Below, one piece after another: positions 41,009 to 50,322 of a stretch of DNA of 64,000 bases. This DNA is from Drosophila pseudoobscura (lineage: Eukaryota > Arthropoda > Insecta > Diptera > Drosophilidae). The notes beneath the pieces were generated by a model. The model saw only the letters and a list, made by a program, of their open reading frames with translations, was not told the DNA's origin and made no database searches. The stretch is from contig NC_046681.1 of assembly GCF_009870125.1 (NCBI RefSeq), positions 18,923,001 through 18,987,000 on the forward strand, in the 5' to 3' direction. Positions within the stretch are counted from its first letter, which is position 1. Each line of letters begins with the position of its first letter. The position numbers and the translations under genes were made by a program.

Positions 41009-41385
41009 ACCGTTTTTTTCCACAAAGACATATTTTTTAGTCCACTGTTCCTATGGCAGCTATATGATATAGTCGTCCGATTTTGATCAAATCTTTGTGA
41101 GTTATGTAAAAAAATAAACAAAACCAAATGTGAACGTTTGATTGTATTATCTCTACAAACAAAAACGTTTCTCCCACAGCAACTGGTTTTTTGAACCAAG
41201 GTTTCTATGCCAGATATATGATATAGTCCACCGATTTTGAAGATTTTCGGTTAAGTTATTTATTCATACATGTTACCAAATTTGACAAAGTTTGGTTGAT
41301 TTATCTTCACAAACAAAAGAGTTTCTCCCACAGAAACTTGTTTTTTTAAGATATTTCCCTTATGATATAGTCAACCGATATTAGT
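41009..41385. repeat. Degenerate tandem repeat with TATGATATAGTC motif
   Basis: TATGATATAGTCGTCCGATT (from 41064), TATGATATAGTCCACCGATT (from 41218) and TATGATATAGTCAACCGATA (from 41362) are about 150 bp apart. Between them GTTTCTCCCACAG recurs (about 41168 and 41321). A partial earlier unit, GTCTACCG, is at 41006. This string family is common in fly intergenic DNA and probably marks a dispersed element. Confidence 0.7.
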
Positions 41386-41559
41386 GGATCCAACTTATGC
41401 AACATGCTCTATAAAAAAGACATATACAACATGTAGGATACCTTTTTTGGTCGTAAATGGTATAAAGACGGCTATGGTTCCAGAGAGATCCCAAAATTTT
41501 AAATAATTATATGAACCGCATTTCACACACTTTATTCTACGGCTATATATAGTACATCC

Positions 41560-42358
41560 TAGGTGTCCCCGTGGGTCACAAGCCGCTCTAGATACCCTGC
41601 TGTTTCATTGACTTAAGAAAACAAAAGCTCACCGAAAAAAAGATACATATCTGTAGCTGTATCTGTATCTGTGTGTGACCGAATCGGCCTCCCTCTGTAA
41701 TCATAGTGCATTACACTCCGCGCTGGAGGCAAGGCGAAACGAGGCAACAACGGAACCAGCGAGGGGTGGGGCGGGGGGCATAAGCAACTTCCAGGTCAAG
41801 CAACTTCTGCCGGCAAGGCCATGCCCGGTGACTGAAAATGGAAATGGAAATGACAGCAGCCGCTGCAAAAAAATAAACGAAAACGAAAACACACACAAAA
41901 TATAACCGAATATTTGAGGGATTTTTTGGCGGGTGGAAGCGCTGCCTGCGCCGCATATCATTGACCCAAGGTGCAGTTACCTTGCGGGTTGTGGCTGTGG
42001 CTGTCGCTGTGGCTGTGGGTGCAATGATCCACACGATCCACTGTGCGCGCCTGCAGCCCTGGCAGGCGGCGACCTCTCTTAATTTTGAGTGGGAGACTCT
42101 TCTCTGATTGATTCTCTCTCTCTCTCTCGGGGATGGTTCGTTGGAAAGGTGTATATTCTGCCTTACACTCCCCTGGAGCATACCTTTCTCCAATCCACAC
42201 ACACACACACACACACACGCACGCACACACCTCATCTGATCTCAGATTTTTGGGGGCTCCTTGCATAAATTAAAACAGCTGATGAAATTCGCCAAGTCTG
42301 GCGCATAAGCGGTAGTCCGTACTGCCCAAAAGCCAAGAAAAGCAGATAAAATTATTCA
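41560..42358. other. Non-coding between repeat array and microgene
   Basis: Contains GTATCTGTATCTGT units (41,655-41,675), a GTGGCT-type hexamer repeat (41,990-42,020) and a CA array (42196-42230). Frames here are repeat-driven and I reject them. Confidence 0.55.
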
Positions 42359-42364
42359 TTTATT
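42359..42364 (-). terminator. Poly(A) signal directly after the microgene stop
   Basis: AATAAA begins one base after the TAA stop. A T-rich stretch (TTTTCTTGG, TTTTGGG) follows about 25-45 bp further downstream, as expected for a downstream poly(A) element. Confidence 0.45.
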
Positions 42365-42365
42365 T

Positions 42366-42569
42366 TTATAAAACGCTACGCTTCTTTGTTGCTGCTTTTT
42401 TTTGTTGCTGCGGCCTGCACTTGCCCACAAAAATCTCTTGTGCCGTTATGGCAACGGCGTTGACGCCGGCGCTGACGCAGACAGAGACGCAGACGCAGAC
42501 GGAGACGGAGACGTAGAGTGCCACCGCCCACAAAAAATTCGCTGCTTGCTGCAGTCGATCAAAGTCCAT
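42366..42569 (-). CDS. Candidate microgene: 67-residue single-pass membrane protein
   Basis: The first ATG after the predicted start site opens a 67-codon frame. It begins MDFDRLQQAANFLWAVALYV, continues through a 30-residue Val/Ser/Cys/Ala-rich hydrophobic segment (about 12-43), and ends in a basic Gln/Lys/Arg tail (KKAATKKRSVL). Codons are GC-ended in the membrane segment. A TATA box (42614-42621) and initiator (A+1 near 42589) stand at canonical spacing. The predicted 5' leader is only 20 nt, and AATAAA (42359-42364) starts one base after the stop codon. It lies 480 bp downstream of the PRMT gene on the same strand. The hydrophobic stretch is coded by GTCTCC/GTCTGC hexamer repeats, so the helix may have been lengthened by repeat slippage. 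I do not recognise the protein. The alternative is a chance ORF over a hexamer repeat. The basic tail and lack of a charged n-region suggest a membrane anchor rather than a signal peptide. Confidence 0.5.
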   Translation of the reverse strand: MDFDRLQQAANFLWAVALYVSVSVCVCVSVCVSAGVNAVAITAQEIFVGKCRPQQQKKAATKKRSVL

Positions 42570-42588
42570 GCCCCCCTTTCTCCTCCAC

Positions 42589-42621
42589 TGATGCGCTGTC
42601 CATCGAAGGGGTGTATTTATA
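42589..42621 (-). promoter_or_regulatory. TATA box plus initiator of the candidate microgene
   Basis: TATAAATA occupies 42621-42614 on the minus strand. An initiator TCAGTG follows with its A at 42589, 32 bp from the first T of the TATA box. That matches the canonical fly TATA-to-start spacing. Confidence 0.5.
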
Positions 42622-43051
42622 GCAGCAATAGAATTCTCTCTTCTCTCTCTCTTTACCCCCGCACTCGTTCTTAGCCTTTCGCTCTCTTCGGGCCGCTCTC
42701 TGTTTAGACCCCTGCTAATTGGTACTTGGGCTTTTTTTGGCTCTTGGGGCCGCCATTGCGGTAGGTTCGTCCGATGAGGCGTATATGTAATGACGAGTGA
42801 CCCTGGGATGGGGATACAGTACAGATCAAATACAGTAGAAGCTCTCTTGGGCAAACAAATAATCTACAGAGATATACTTATATTTATATACTTATGTACA
42901 TATATACTCAAAAAAAAAAAGGTGCCGCCTTCCTTCGGCAAAAAAAATCTCAAGCACTCCTCGCAGGCTAGTATTTTACGCTTAAAATAAAACTTATATT
43001 ACTTTCCATTCAATGGCAGTCTCTCAGTCATCATGCAGCCCCATCCTTGGG

Positions 43052-44127
43052 CTATCGCTTGTCCTTGCAGCCGCCACCCAAGCGAAAGATTTGCTTGTGT
43101 TCCTTAATCTTTACCAGCTTGTTGCGGAAGCCCCACTCGATGTCAAAGTCCAGGTAGTTGGCCCCACGAGAAACGGCAAAGTTGCCCGAGAATTTTTCGC
43201 CTCTGCATATGGGTAGATGCTGATCGATGTGGAAGAGAGTCTGCTGCCAGTGGGTGCTCGGAGCCCAGGGACTGGTGGACACCACCTTCTCATCGGTGCC
43301 GCCCGAGAAGCTAAAGTCAAAGTGCACGACAAACAGATCGATGATCTCCTGACGCTGCACGAGCAGTTGAAAGGGCACTTTGAAGCTCAGTTGGTCGCTC
43401 TTGATGGTACGCAGATCCATTTTCCATATCTCCTGCGGTTTGGCGAGTATCTGGCGTGCCAGCACGCAACCCACTTTCGGTAGCTGCTGGACAATGCCTG
43501 CCGCATGGGACATATTAAAGCCGTAAAAGCGCGACCAGAAATGCCTGGGCTGTTCCGTATTCCTGTCCTCGGCCACCGAGAGATAGAGCCTGGCCGTGTC
43601 GGGAAAGATGCATCCGTTGGGCTTGAGCCACTTGTCGCGCGCATAGATGACCCGATCCAAAGCCGAGCTATACAACAGACAGGCCCTGCAGGAGGCAGTA
43701 CAATAAGAATCGAGTGTGTGGTGTAGACTAGGACTTACCCCATCCACTTGGATACTATGACATCGACTGGGGGAAGCTTCAGTGTCCGAATGTCGCCCTG
43801 AATCACCTCAATCACGCTGTCCAGGCCGTTCTCGCGCACCAACTGGCGCGCCACCTGCGCCGCATTGCCAGAGTCCACGGCAAACACCCGGGCGGCTCCT
43901 TGCTTGGCCACCAACATCGAAAACAGGGCACTGCCGCAGTCCACCTCGAGCACTGTGGCGCCTTCGAAGATGTGTGCATGCCGAATCGCATCGCAAAAGG
44001 CCGTCATCACCACATCGTCCTGGATAATCACCTCCTGGTGGTTAATGAAGTCCCTGAACGCATTGTACGAGAAGGACATTTTGGAAAACTTCTCCAAAAA
44101 CTGCTCGTCGCTGTTCTCTTCTTCCAT
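43052..44127 (-). CDS. Divergent type I-like protein arginine methyltransferase, catalytic glutamates lost (2 exons)
   Basis: Exons on the minus strand are 44127-43739 and 43685-43052, giving 340 residues, about the size of a PRMT core. The 53-bp intron has GTAAGT and CTGCAG ends. I chose the ATG at 44127 (MEEENSDEQF) over an in-frame ATG at 44196, because a DRE promoter element overlaps that upstream stretch. Motif I is VLEVDCGSALFS (59-70) where active enzymes have VLDVGCGTGILS. The post-I acidic residue is kept as D85. The double-E loop SEWMGY...YESM reads SKWMGA...YSSA (126-138), so both catalytic Glu are replaced (K127, S136). The THW loop is intact (274-276). An ordinary PRMT binds SAM and methylates arginine; this one is probably catalytically dead or altered. 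D. melanogaster has divergent paralogues (Art2, Art8) on the same Muller element; I cannot say which is orthologous. Confidence 0.9.
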
Positions 44128-44174
44128 TTTTAACTCTTCAAATGTAAACACAGACTTCAGACGCTCTGTCCTTC

Positions 44175-44182
44175 TATCGATA
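44175..44182. promoter_or_regulatory. DRE (TATCGATA) in the PRMT promoter
   Basis: A perfect DREF-binding element lies about 50 bp upstream of the chosen PRMT start codon. This is the typical location for fly housekeeping-type promoters and it supports the start at 44127. Confidence 0.6.
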
Positions 44183-45831
44183 ACCAACACGATCAAAAGT
44201 CGCAGTGCTGCCGGATGGGGCGATTCCGGTACTGCGTTTGAATTTCAAACGGGTTTTCAAATAGGGTTAGGATCTGCAGAGTTCTTTTCCCGAAAATATG
44301 CTCCGAAAACCAAAAAGGAACAGCATATTTGTATTCTACAGGTCCTTGACGCTAACCATTGATGGATTCAGAGGGCCATTTCAAAAGTCACCAATTGCCA
44401 AGATGCTTCCCAGTAGCATTCCTTCGAGATATTTTCAAATTGTCTAGAATCTATGCTTTTTTCTTATATTAAGCTCTACTTTAACAATGTTATGCACACA
44501 GAAGACTCTACTCTTATCATAGTTTCAGAGGATGGGAGTTTCCTATATTTAAGCTCTCCCTTTCATAGAACTTCGGGGGACTTCCCCTGCCTGCCATAGC
44601 GCTCCACTTTCCATTGACTCGGCCCCTCGGTGTTCTTATCTCGCAATGAATTCCCATTCGCCGCGTCTATTTATAGCGAATTCACCCGAAGTTGACCGGA
44701 CAAAAGAGGAGGATGATGAAATTGTTGGCGATGTCGTATGGCGATTACCGCTACAAGTACCATGGAAATTGGCTTGGAGATTTCGGTACTTCACACAGCG
44801 TGGAACTGGTTGGCGGATGCGGATTTTGGGGGCGAACTTTGAGCGCAATTTGCGGTTCACGTGTGCCAGGGTCACCTTCACCTTCACCTTCAACTTCTGC
44901 TTCTGCACAGAGCGATCGATCACTCAGTCAGTAACGTTGGAGGGGATTGTGCGATCATTCGCCTTACGCATGAAGCGATAGGTGATTCAAAGAGCAAGAG
45001 AGAGGGAGAGTGACTCAAATGACATCATTCCAAAGTTCAAACTCGCCCAAGATTCGCTTTTATAGCTGTTCAAGTGTTGAGAGATCTATGTATGTAGATG
45101 TTGTTGTACCACGGAATGCGGGAGGGGAGTTCAAGGGTATATTGTTTTGCTCTGGCGGAACACTCGATAAATAACAGATCCATGGGCTATAAGATATAAA
45201 TAAGATATTATATGCAACGATACCCCTGACCAATTAATCGAAATTTGTACAAGTTAATCGGTACAAATCGCAGGAAGATACAAGTGAAGATGTGTCATCT
45301 CTAGGCAAAGGGCGTAACTGTACAAAACACCTAAAAATAAAAGCTAAAGTTACTGTAAAATCTATTATCAATTAATCCTTGGGAATAGATTTAGCTATTC
45401 CTAGCACTGAAAATGGAGTCCCCTTTAAGCGTATCCCTATATCTTTCACTAGCATTGTTAGAGGCTGATTTAGAGGCTGTTTAGCGGGTATTCCCATGGT
45501 CGTATGATCCGACTAGCATGCCGTTCCTCTACTTGTTTGTATTGTTTGCTGATCTGACCGGCCTGCTTTACATTTTGCACTCATCCAATGAAACGACTCG
45601 CTGTTTCCCCTTCACTTCGCTTCTACACTTCTCTTCAATGTTTTTTGGTTCAACGTTTTCTGAATTTTTACGCGTTGACCTTAAATGCAACGCACAACTG
45701 ATGTTCACTTCCGTCGTTGTCCTTGCTAAAGTGCAAAAACCCTCAGATGTATGATGAACAAAATAAAAACATTAAAATGAATAAAAAAATTAAATTTAAT
45801 TCATGCCCCGTTTAAATGTTTTGATCTCAGA

Positions 45832-45864
45832 TATCTCGGGATCTCGGGATCTCGGGATCTCGAG
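45832..45864. repeat. 8-bp tandem repeat GATCTCGG
   Basis: Four near-identical 8-bp units, ATCTCGGG repeated and ending in CTCGAG. Confidence 0.9.
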
Positions 45865-46271
45865 TCTCCAATCATCGGATTTATGGCCCCAGCACACACG
45901 ATCAATAATTTGCAAAAATATGTTAATTATTTGGTCTTTGGTCCTCCTCCTTCTGCTGCCATATCTATATACATAGTCCCTCCGACTTTTGATTATTTGA
46001 AACGCGTCGCGAGTGGCTAAAAATAAATCAAATGTGGGCAAAGGCAAAATGAGGCAACAACAACAAAAAACCTCAATTTTTGTTGCGCTCGTGCTTCGAT
46101 TAGCCATCAAAAGCAAACAATCGGTGGAAGAAGAGGCCGCTGAGCAGGCAGCTAAAAATGTGCTAAATACTGAAAATCATTGAGCACGCCACCCGGTCAT
46201 GTCCACGACCTGATCGAAGGGTAGGAGAGTGGGCAAAACAGTTCCAAGAAATTTCTTAAAGAAAGCTAAAG

Positions 46272-46511
46272 AGCAGAAAGCAGGTTGGCAGCGCCATCAT
46301 CATACATGTATGATGAACTGCAACGAATAGAGAGAGAGGGTTGAGGAGTGAAATATCTCAAGATTTCAGTGGAAGATTGACCAATTTCCGGAGAAGAGGC
46401 TGTTCCTTTAATGCAGGGCTATACTTCTCAGATAAGTGTAAGCCACAAGCAGGTTAGCAGCCCCTAATCTCAGGTCATGCATGTATGATGCAATGCGAAG
46501 AATTTAGAGAG
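46272..46511. repeat. Diverged duplication of about 60 bp, 169-bp spacing
   Basis: AAGCAGGTTGGCAGC...CATACATGTATGATG and AAGCAGGTTAGCAGC...CATGCATGTATGATG occur at 46278 and 46447. Each is followed by a GAATAGAGAG-like string. Confidence 0.65.
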
Positions 46512-46682
46512 TGCACTGCTAGACCATTCACACATTGCGTGGCCGTGGCTCTTCCAGTGTAATCGGTTGGCGATAAGACTTCAGACTGCGACTGCCCTCA
46601 GCTGTGGGCCCCTCTCTTCCGTCCTTCAAGTACAACAAACGCGCCCACTTGGGCAAACAGCGGCCACACTGTCAACAAAAAC

Positions 46683-46928
46683 ATGAAGAATGATTTGCAG
46701 AAAGGAAAGAGGAAGAATCAAAGAGAGAGCGCTGCCCACTTGGGCTGTTTCCATTGTGACACACACAGCGGAGAGGCTATGGCCCAGCTCTGCATAGGGT
46801 TTACGTACCCCTCAAGGGCATTAATCGCAATCATACCCCCGCCGTTCCGCCTGAATCGAAGGAACCAAAACAAGCGCAAAAACCAACGCCCCATAAACAA
46901 GGTCTGGCTACGTCATGGGACAGACTAG
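46683..46928 (+). CDS. Possible 81-residue basic ORF with promoter-like and poly(A) signals (tentative)
   Basis: The ATG follows CAAAAAC, a very good fly start context, and comes about 12 bp after CGGCCACACTG (46661-46671), one mismatch from core-promoter Motif 1. The frame encodes an Arg/Lys/Asn-rich product with a GCFHCDTHSGEA segment and ends WLRHGTD. AATAAA sits at 47054-47059, about 125 bp past the stop. The product is unrecognised, and a CpG-poor, repeat-flanked random ORF of this length is possible. Confidence 0.18.
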   Translation: MKNDLQKGKRKNQRESAAHLGCFHCDTHSGEAMAQLCIGFTYPSRALIAIIPPPFRLNRRNQNKRKNQRPINKVWLRHGTD

Positions 46929-47360
46929 ACCATAACAGACCACAGACCCGCCCCGTTTGGGAGTACGTTAGATAAACAGCATGCCATGCCCCGGATTTGC
47001 CACCGATTGTTCGACTCTGTGCACGCAGCCAATGGCTGTCAATGAGTTCGATAAATAAATATGTTAGGTAGGATAAACAGATATAGATATAGAGAAAGAG
47101 ATACTCGTATTTACATTTGGGGATTGCATAATATTTTTTAATAAATTAAAATGTATCTACAAAGATCTCCGGGAATTGTTTGACCTTAGTGCTATTCCAT
47201 AACATGAAAAGATCAAGGAAAATTTTTGTATTATTTGTGTGTTTTATGAAGAAAAAACAATATAAGTTCTCTTAGAGATAGAAGAATTGTGGGAAGACCG
47301 GATACTGAGATATGGTTAGAGCTCTTAAAAATATCAAAGAAAGGGGGATTTTTTTCATGG

Positions 47361-47679
47361 TTTTGCTTGCGACGACTGTACCTAACAAGGAAAAGAAAAG
47401 TTACATTTTGTTGGTATTCGTTAAAAATATATGGTAATTTAATGTAGAAAATAGTAGAGTAGAGAAAAAAGAGGTCCGTTACCTAAAGGAATGAATCTAG
47501 AAGGAGAATATACTCTGGTACAGTTTTGTTGCGACTGTACGAACACGTATTTACGAGTATAACGCGCAAAGGTTCCATCTTTAGGGAGAGATAAATAGGT
47601 AAATTTATGCCCACAAAAAATGATAAGCCAAATGATAACTGTTCTGTGAGATACGTTTTGTTGGAACTGTACCTAATCG
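47361..47679. repeat. Three-copy degenerate repeat with GCGACTGTACCTAA core
   Basis: TTTTGCTTGCGACGACTGTA, TTTTGTTGCGACTGTACGAA and TTTTGTTGGAACTGTACCTA begin at 47361, 47524 and 47656. The intervening sequence is less conserved. Confidence 0.6.
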
Positions 47680-48405
47680 TAAGTATCTGGAAACCGATCG
47701 CTTGTGGATCTTTTACGTATAAATATGACTCATAAACAGAAAAGTCTGACTTTCAATAATGTCGCCCGAGGTCAGAGCTTCGTTTCAGCACACAGGAAGC
47801 TTTAATCAAACTGAATGAGAAATCTCTACAGATAACCCCATCTAAAAGCGAAAACTACACCAGCGATTCATTCACAAATTTCCACCCACCCCCAAGATCA
47901 GCCATGAAAAGATTACCCCCGCATGAATGACGAACCACCACACGAACGAACGAACGAACGAACACCTGCATTCCCAAAGTCATAGCCGGACCCGGACGCC
48001 CGGTCCAGCCCCCCAACATGCACCGCGGATTGATAAACCTCGCCACTGACGGCGCATGGGAAGCGGCGTACTGACTCCATGCCCGGGGGTCGGCCGTTGG
48101 TGGAGGCGGTTGAGTGGGGTGGCGATAAGAGTAACCGCAACTGATAAGAGCCACGCCTCTCGCTCATGTTGTGACTGACCAACGGACAGACTGATAGATT
48201 GGCCATGCGGCGTCCAGCTGGGGAATCGGCGGCTCTGCTTATCAGGGTCTGCCCCTTGCCGCCTCTCAGTAGGGTTGGGGTCCAAAATTGAGTGGCCTCT
48301 GCTCGTGCGAACGGACGGACAGCTGTCCGGGGGATATGTTCGCCGTAGCGAAAATCGTATTATGAATAGCGCAGTTTTATTCGCGCTCTCTTCGAGGCGG
48401 GTGTT

Positions 48406-48422
48406 CACGTTGACTTCACGTG
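48406..48422. promoter_or_regulatory. ChoRE-like paired E-box upstream of cbt (one mismatch)
   Basis: CACGTT, five bases (GACTT), then CACGTG has the two-E-box, 5-bp spacing layout of a carbohydrate response element, with one mismatch to the consensus. It lies about 4.7 kb before the cbt start codon. Confidence 0.35.
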
Positions 48423-49592
48423 CCCCCAATCAGAGGCCCAGCGACCTCGTCAACATCAGAATCGGAATCGGAATCGGAATCTACGTCGATGTCGGCATAC
48501 AAAAAACGGGTCTATCTACAGCGGCGGCGCTTGCTCTGCGCCCTCCCCTGCCTGCCCCCACGGTGGAGGTGCTGCTTATTCTAGATTTATTTCTGTGTGT
48601 GCCATATATACACTCGTATTTTCCACTTATTGATGATGTTGTTTGTTGATTCCCATTGTGCTGGATGACGATGATGATGAAGATGAACTGAGCCCCGATA
48701 TGCCCGAGGCAACTGTCCCATTAACGCCCATTCACCTGAACCGGTTCAGGGACAGGGAAACCTTCTTCCATCCCATACCATACACATCCCATCCCGTTGT
48801 GCCACGGACAACAACTTTCAAGTTCAGATGGAACATTTGGCAAGGGAAGGAACTGGGCCAAGGTCGGCCCCCTCGAGCGGCCAGAACGAGAAACGAGAGC
48901 GCTCAAAACAAAAACCATTCGACTGTGGATGGGGGAAAACCTTCACATCATCGTAAATTTCCATTGGGGGAACACCGCAATCCCCAATTGAAGGCCGCCC
49001 TGGCCCTTTGGTCTCATTGTTTACAGCACGCCTCGGATTCTGTTTACCTCTCTGCCTTCTACTAAAGATTTGGATACATATGTCCCGCGCTCTATTCCGG
49101 GTTTTGCGATGGCGTTACGATTTCTATGGAAACGCGTTCTCCGGCACGTAGGCAGAGAGCAGAACGCATCGCATACGGTATCGCATTAGAACCACATGAT
49201 GGAACCTGAAAAGAATCTGCTATACACCCCAAGAGAGGTTCTACAGACCTGGATATCTAATTAGATCGGCGAAACCATCAGCTATCGTTTAAAGGAATAA
49301 ATTCTTCAATAGATAATGGTCACATTCTTCAAGAAAGTATGCCAGAATTCCGTTTACTGATGAAATATTCTTAGAGGTAAGTGATTTAGAAGCTGTTATA
49401 TTTATTTGTACACCTTAATATATACTAATTCCCGTATACTACTGATTTCAGCAGCGGTTAACAGAATAGCAATAGGCGATTCCTAAAGAAGGTGAGCCGT
49501 GCAGATACGGAGTGAAAACTGATCGCTTTCGATATTTCCGCTCGATTGCTAAGTCGCCTCTTATTTATTTCCAATAGGTTTCGATTTATTCT

Positions 49593-50071
49593 ATGAATCT
49601 GCCACCTGGGATCCGTAAACATTCAACAAAAAAGAAGCCGAAGATGACAATTGTATTGGGGAGGGGCACGAAGAAGAAAAGGTAAGGTCTTCGGCTTTCT
49701 TGATGGAGTTGCTTGGTCACGAGTCACATGACGTCATGGAGACTTTTGAGGATAGCGCGTGTGCTTAGAGGGAGATCAGAGACAAGTTTTTTTTCTGGGT
49801 TTTACCCAGTCCCCTTCCCATTCGGGCGATGGCCAAGGAAAACATCAGGAAAATGTTTGCCAAAAGTGAATTGCAAAATCTGGCAAGGGAGAAAAACTTG
49901 GGGATATGGGAAGTGGAAAATGGGCCTCGTCTGTTGACGATTTTCACGTTGTTGCCGTGCCGAATTATAGATGCTTTACTCATGTTTTATGTACGGCTCA
50001 CTCGCTGGCTGCATGATTCGACTGTTGGACTGTACGACCGGGCGTCTGACGTCAGGCGGCTCCACCTGTGA
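49593..50071 (+). CDS. Possible spliced small gene, 116 residues (tentative)
   Basis: An ATG at 49593 (MNLPPGIRKHSTKKKPK...) runs to a donor AAAAG/GTAAGG at 49682. An acceptor after a T-rich tract (AG at 49808-49809) joins it in frame to 49810-50071. The second part contains AMAKENIRKMFAKSELQNL, a hydrophobic stretch LLTIFTLLPCRIIDALLMF, and ends DVRRLHL. Upstream, two more short introns can be drawn (49377-49451 with a CTAAT branch-like site; 49492-49577), making a 40-nt leader exon. Three successive introns of 75, 86 and 128 bp are typical for flies. I do not recognise the protein. Codon choice is not strongly biased, no close poly(A) signal is seen, and two perfect CREs fall within the model, so it may instead be enhancer DNA or 5' exons of cbt. 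Confidence 0.25.
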
Positions 50072-50322
50072 TTGACGCTCGAGCAACGCCTCCTCCGAAT
50101 GTCCGGCGATTGAGAAAAGAGACACATGGCCATGGCCGGGCTAGTGATTGTGCTTTTGCTTGAAATTCCTCGTTAATAATCCATATCGTGGCAGAGAGAG
50201 AGAGGCCTTGAACCCGGAGAGAGTACAGTGCCGGAACGCCAACGTCATTGTCGGCCGACGAAGCTTCTTACGTTTGACCTTTGACGCGCAACAGGAGCAA
50301 AAGAGTAGTCTATGTGACGTCA
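49729..50322. promoter_or_regulatory. Cluster of three perfect CREs (TGACGTCA) 3 kb upstream of cbt
   Basis: TGACGTCA occurs at 49729-49736, 50047-50054 and 50315-50322. The only other copy I found in the window is at 23920-23927. Near the third site are further related half-sites (ACGTCATT, TACGTAAC, TGCGTCAA) and a DR1-like nuclear-receptor site TTGACCTTTGACG near 50274. The cluster would bind CREB/ATF-type bZIP factors. Its target is most simply cbt, though it overlaps a tentative small gene model. Confidence 0.55.

Larger units (their letters stand above)
44200..49300. other. Intergenic DNA between the PRMT and the cbt region
   Basis: Includes an 8-bp GATCTCGG array (45832-45864), a CGAA array (47943-47963), two degenerate tandem repeats (46.3-46.5 and 47.36-47.68 kb), a one-mismatch ChoRE (48406) and a GC-rich stretch (47,960-48,560). 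A GAT-coded acidic run near 48,660-48,690 makes a frame look coding, but it has no ATG start. One tentative small ORF is listed separately. Confidence 0.5.

Noticed and set aside
44646..44981. Overlapping frames of 80-111 codons on both strands with TATA-like TATTTATA.
   Set aside because: Three frames are open at once because of GC-rich, CACCTTCA-repeat composition, and no initiator or splice pattern favours one.
45518..45768. A 78-codon ATG frame (MPFLYLFVLF...) followed closely by AATAAA.
   Set aside because: No promoter element with correct spacing, AT-ended codons, and AATAAA is frequent in this AT-rich stretch.
48643..49065. A 140-codon frame with an acidic DDDDDEDE run.
   Set aside because: It starts at TTG, the acidic run is a GAT microsatellite, and codon use after it is unlike the real genes here.
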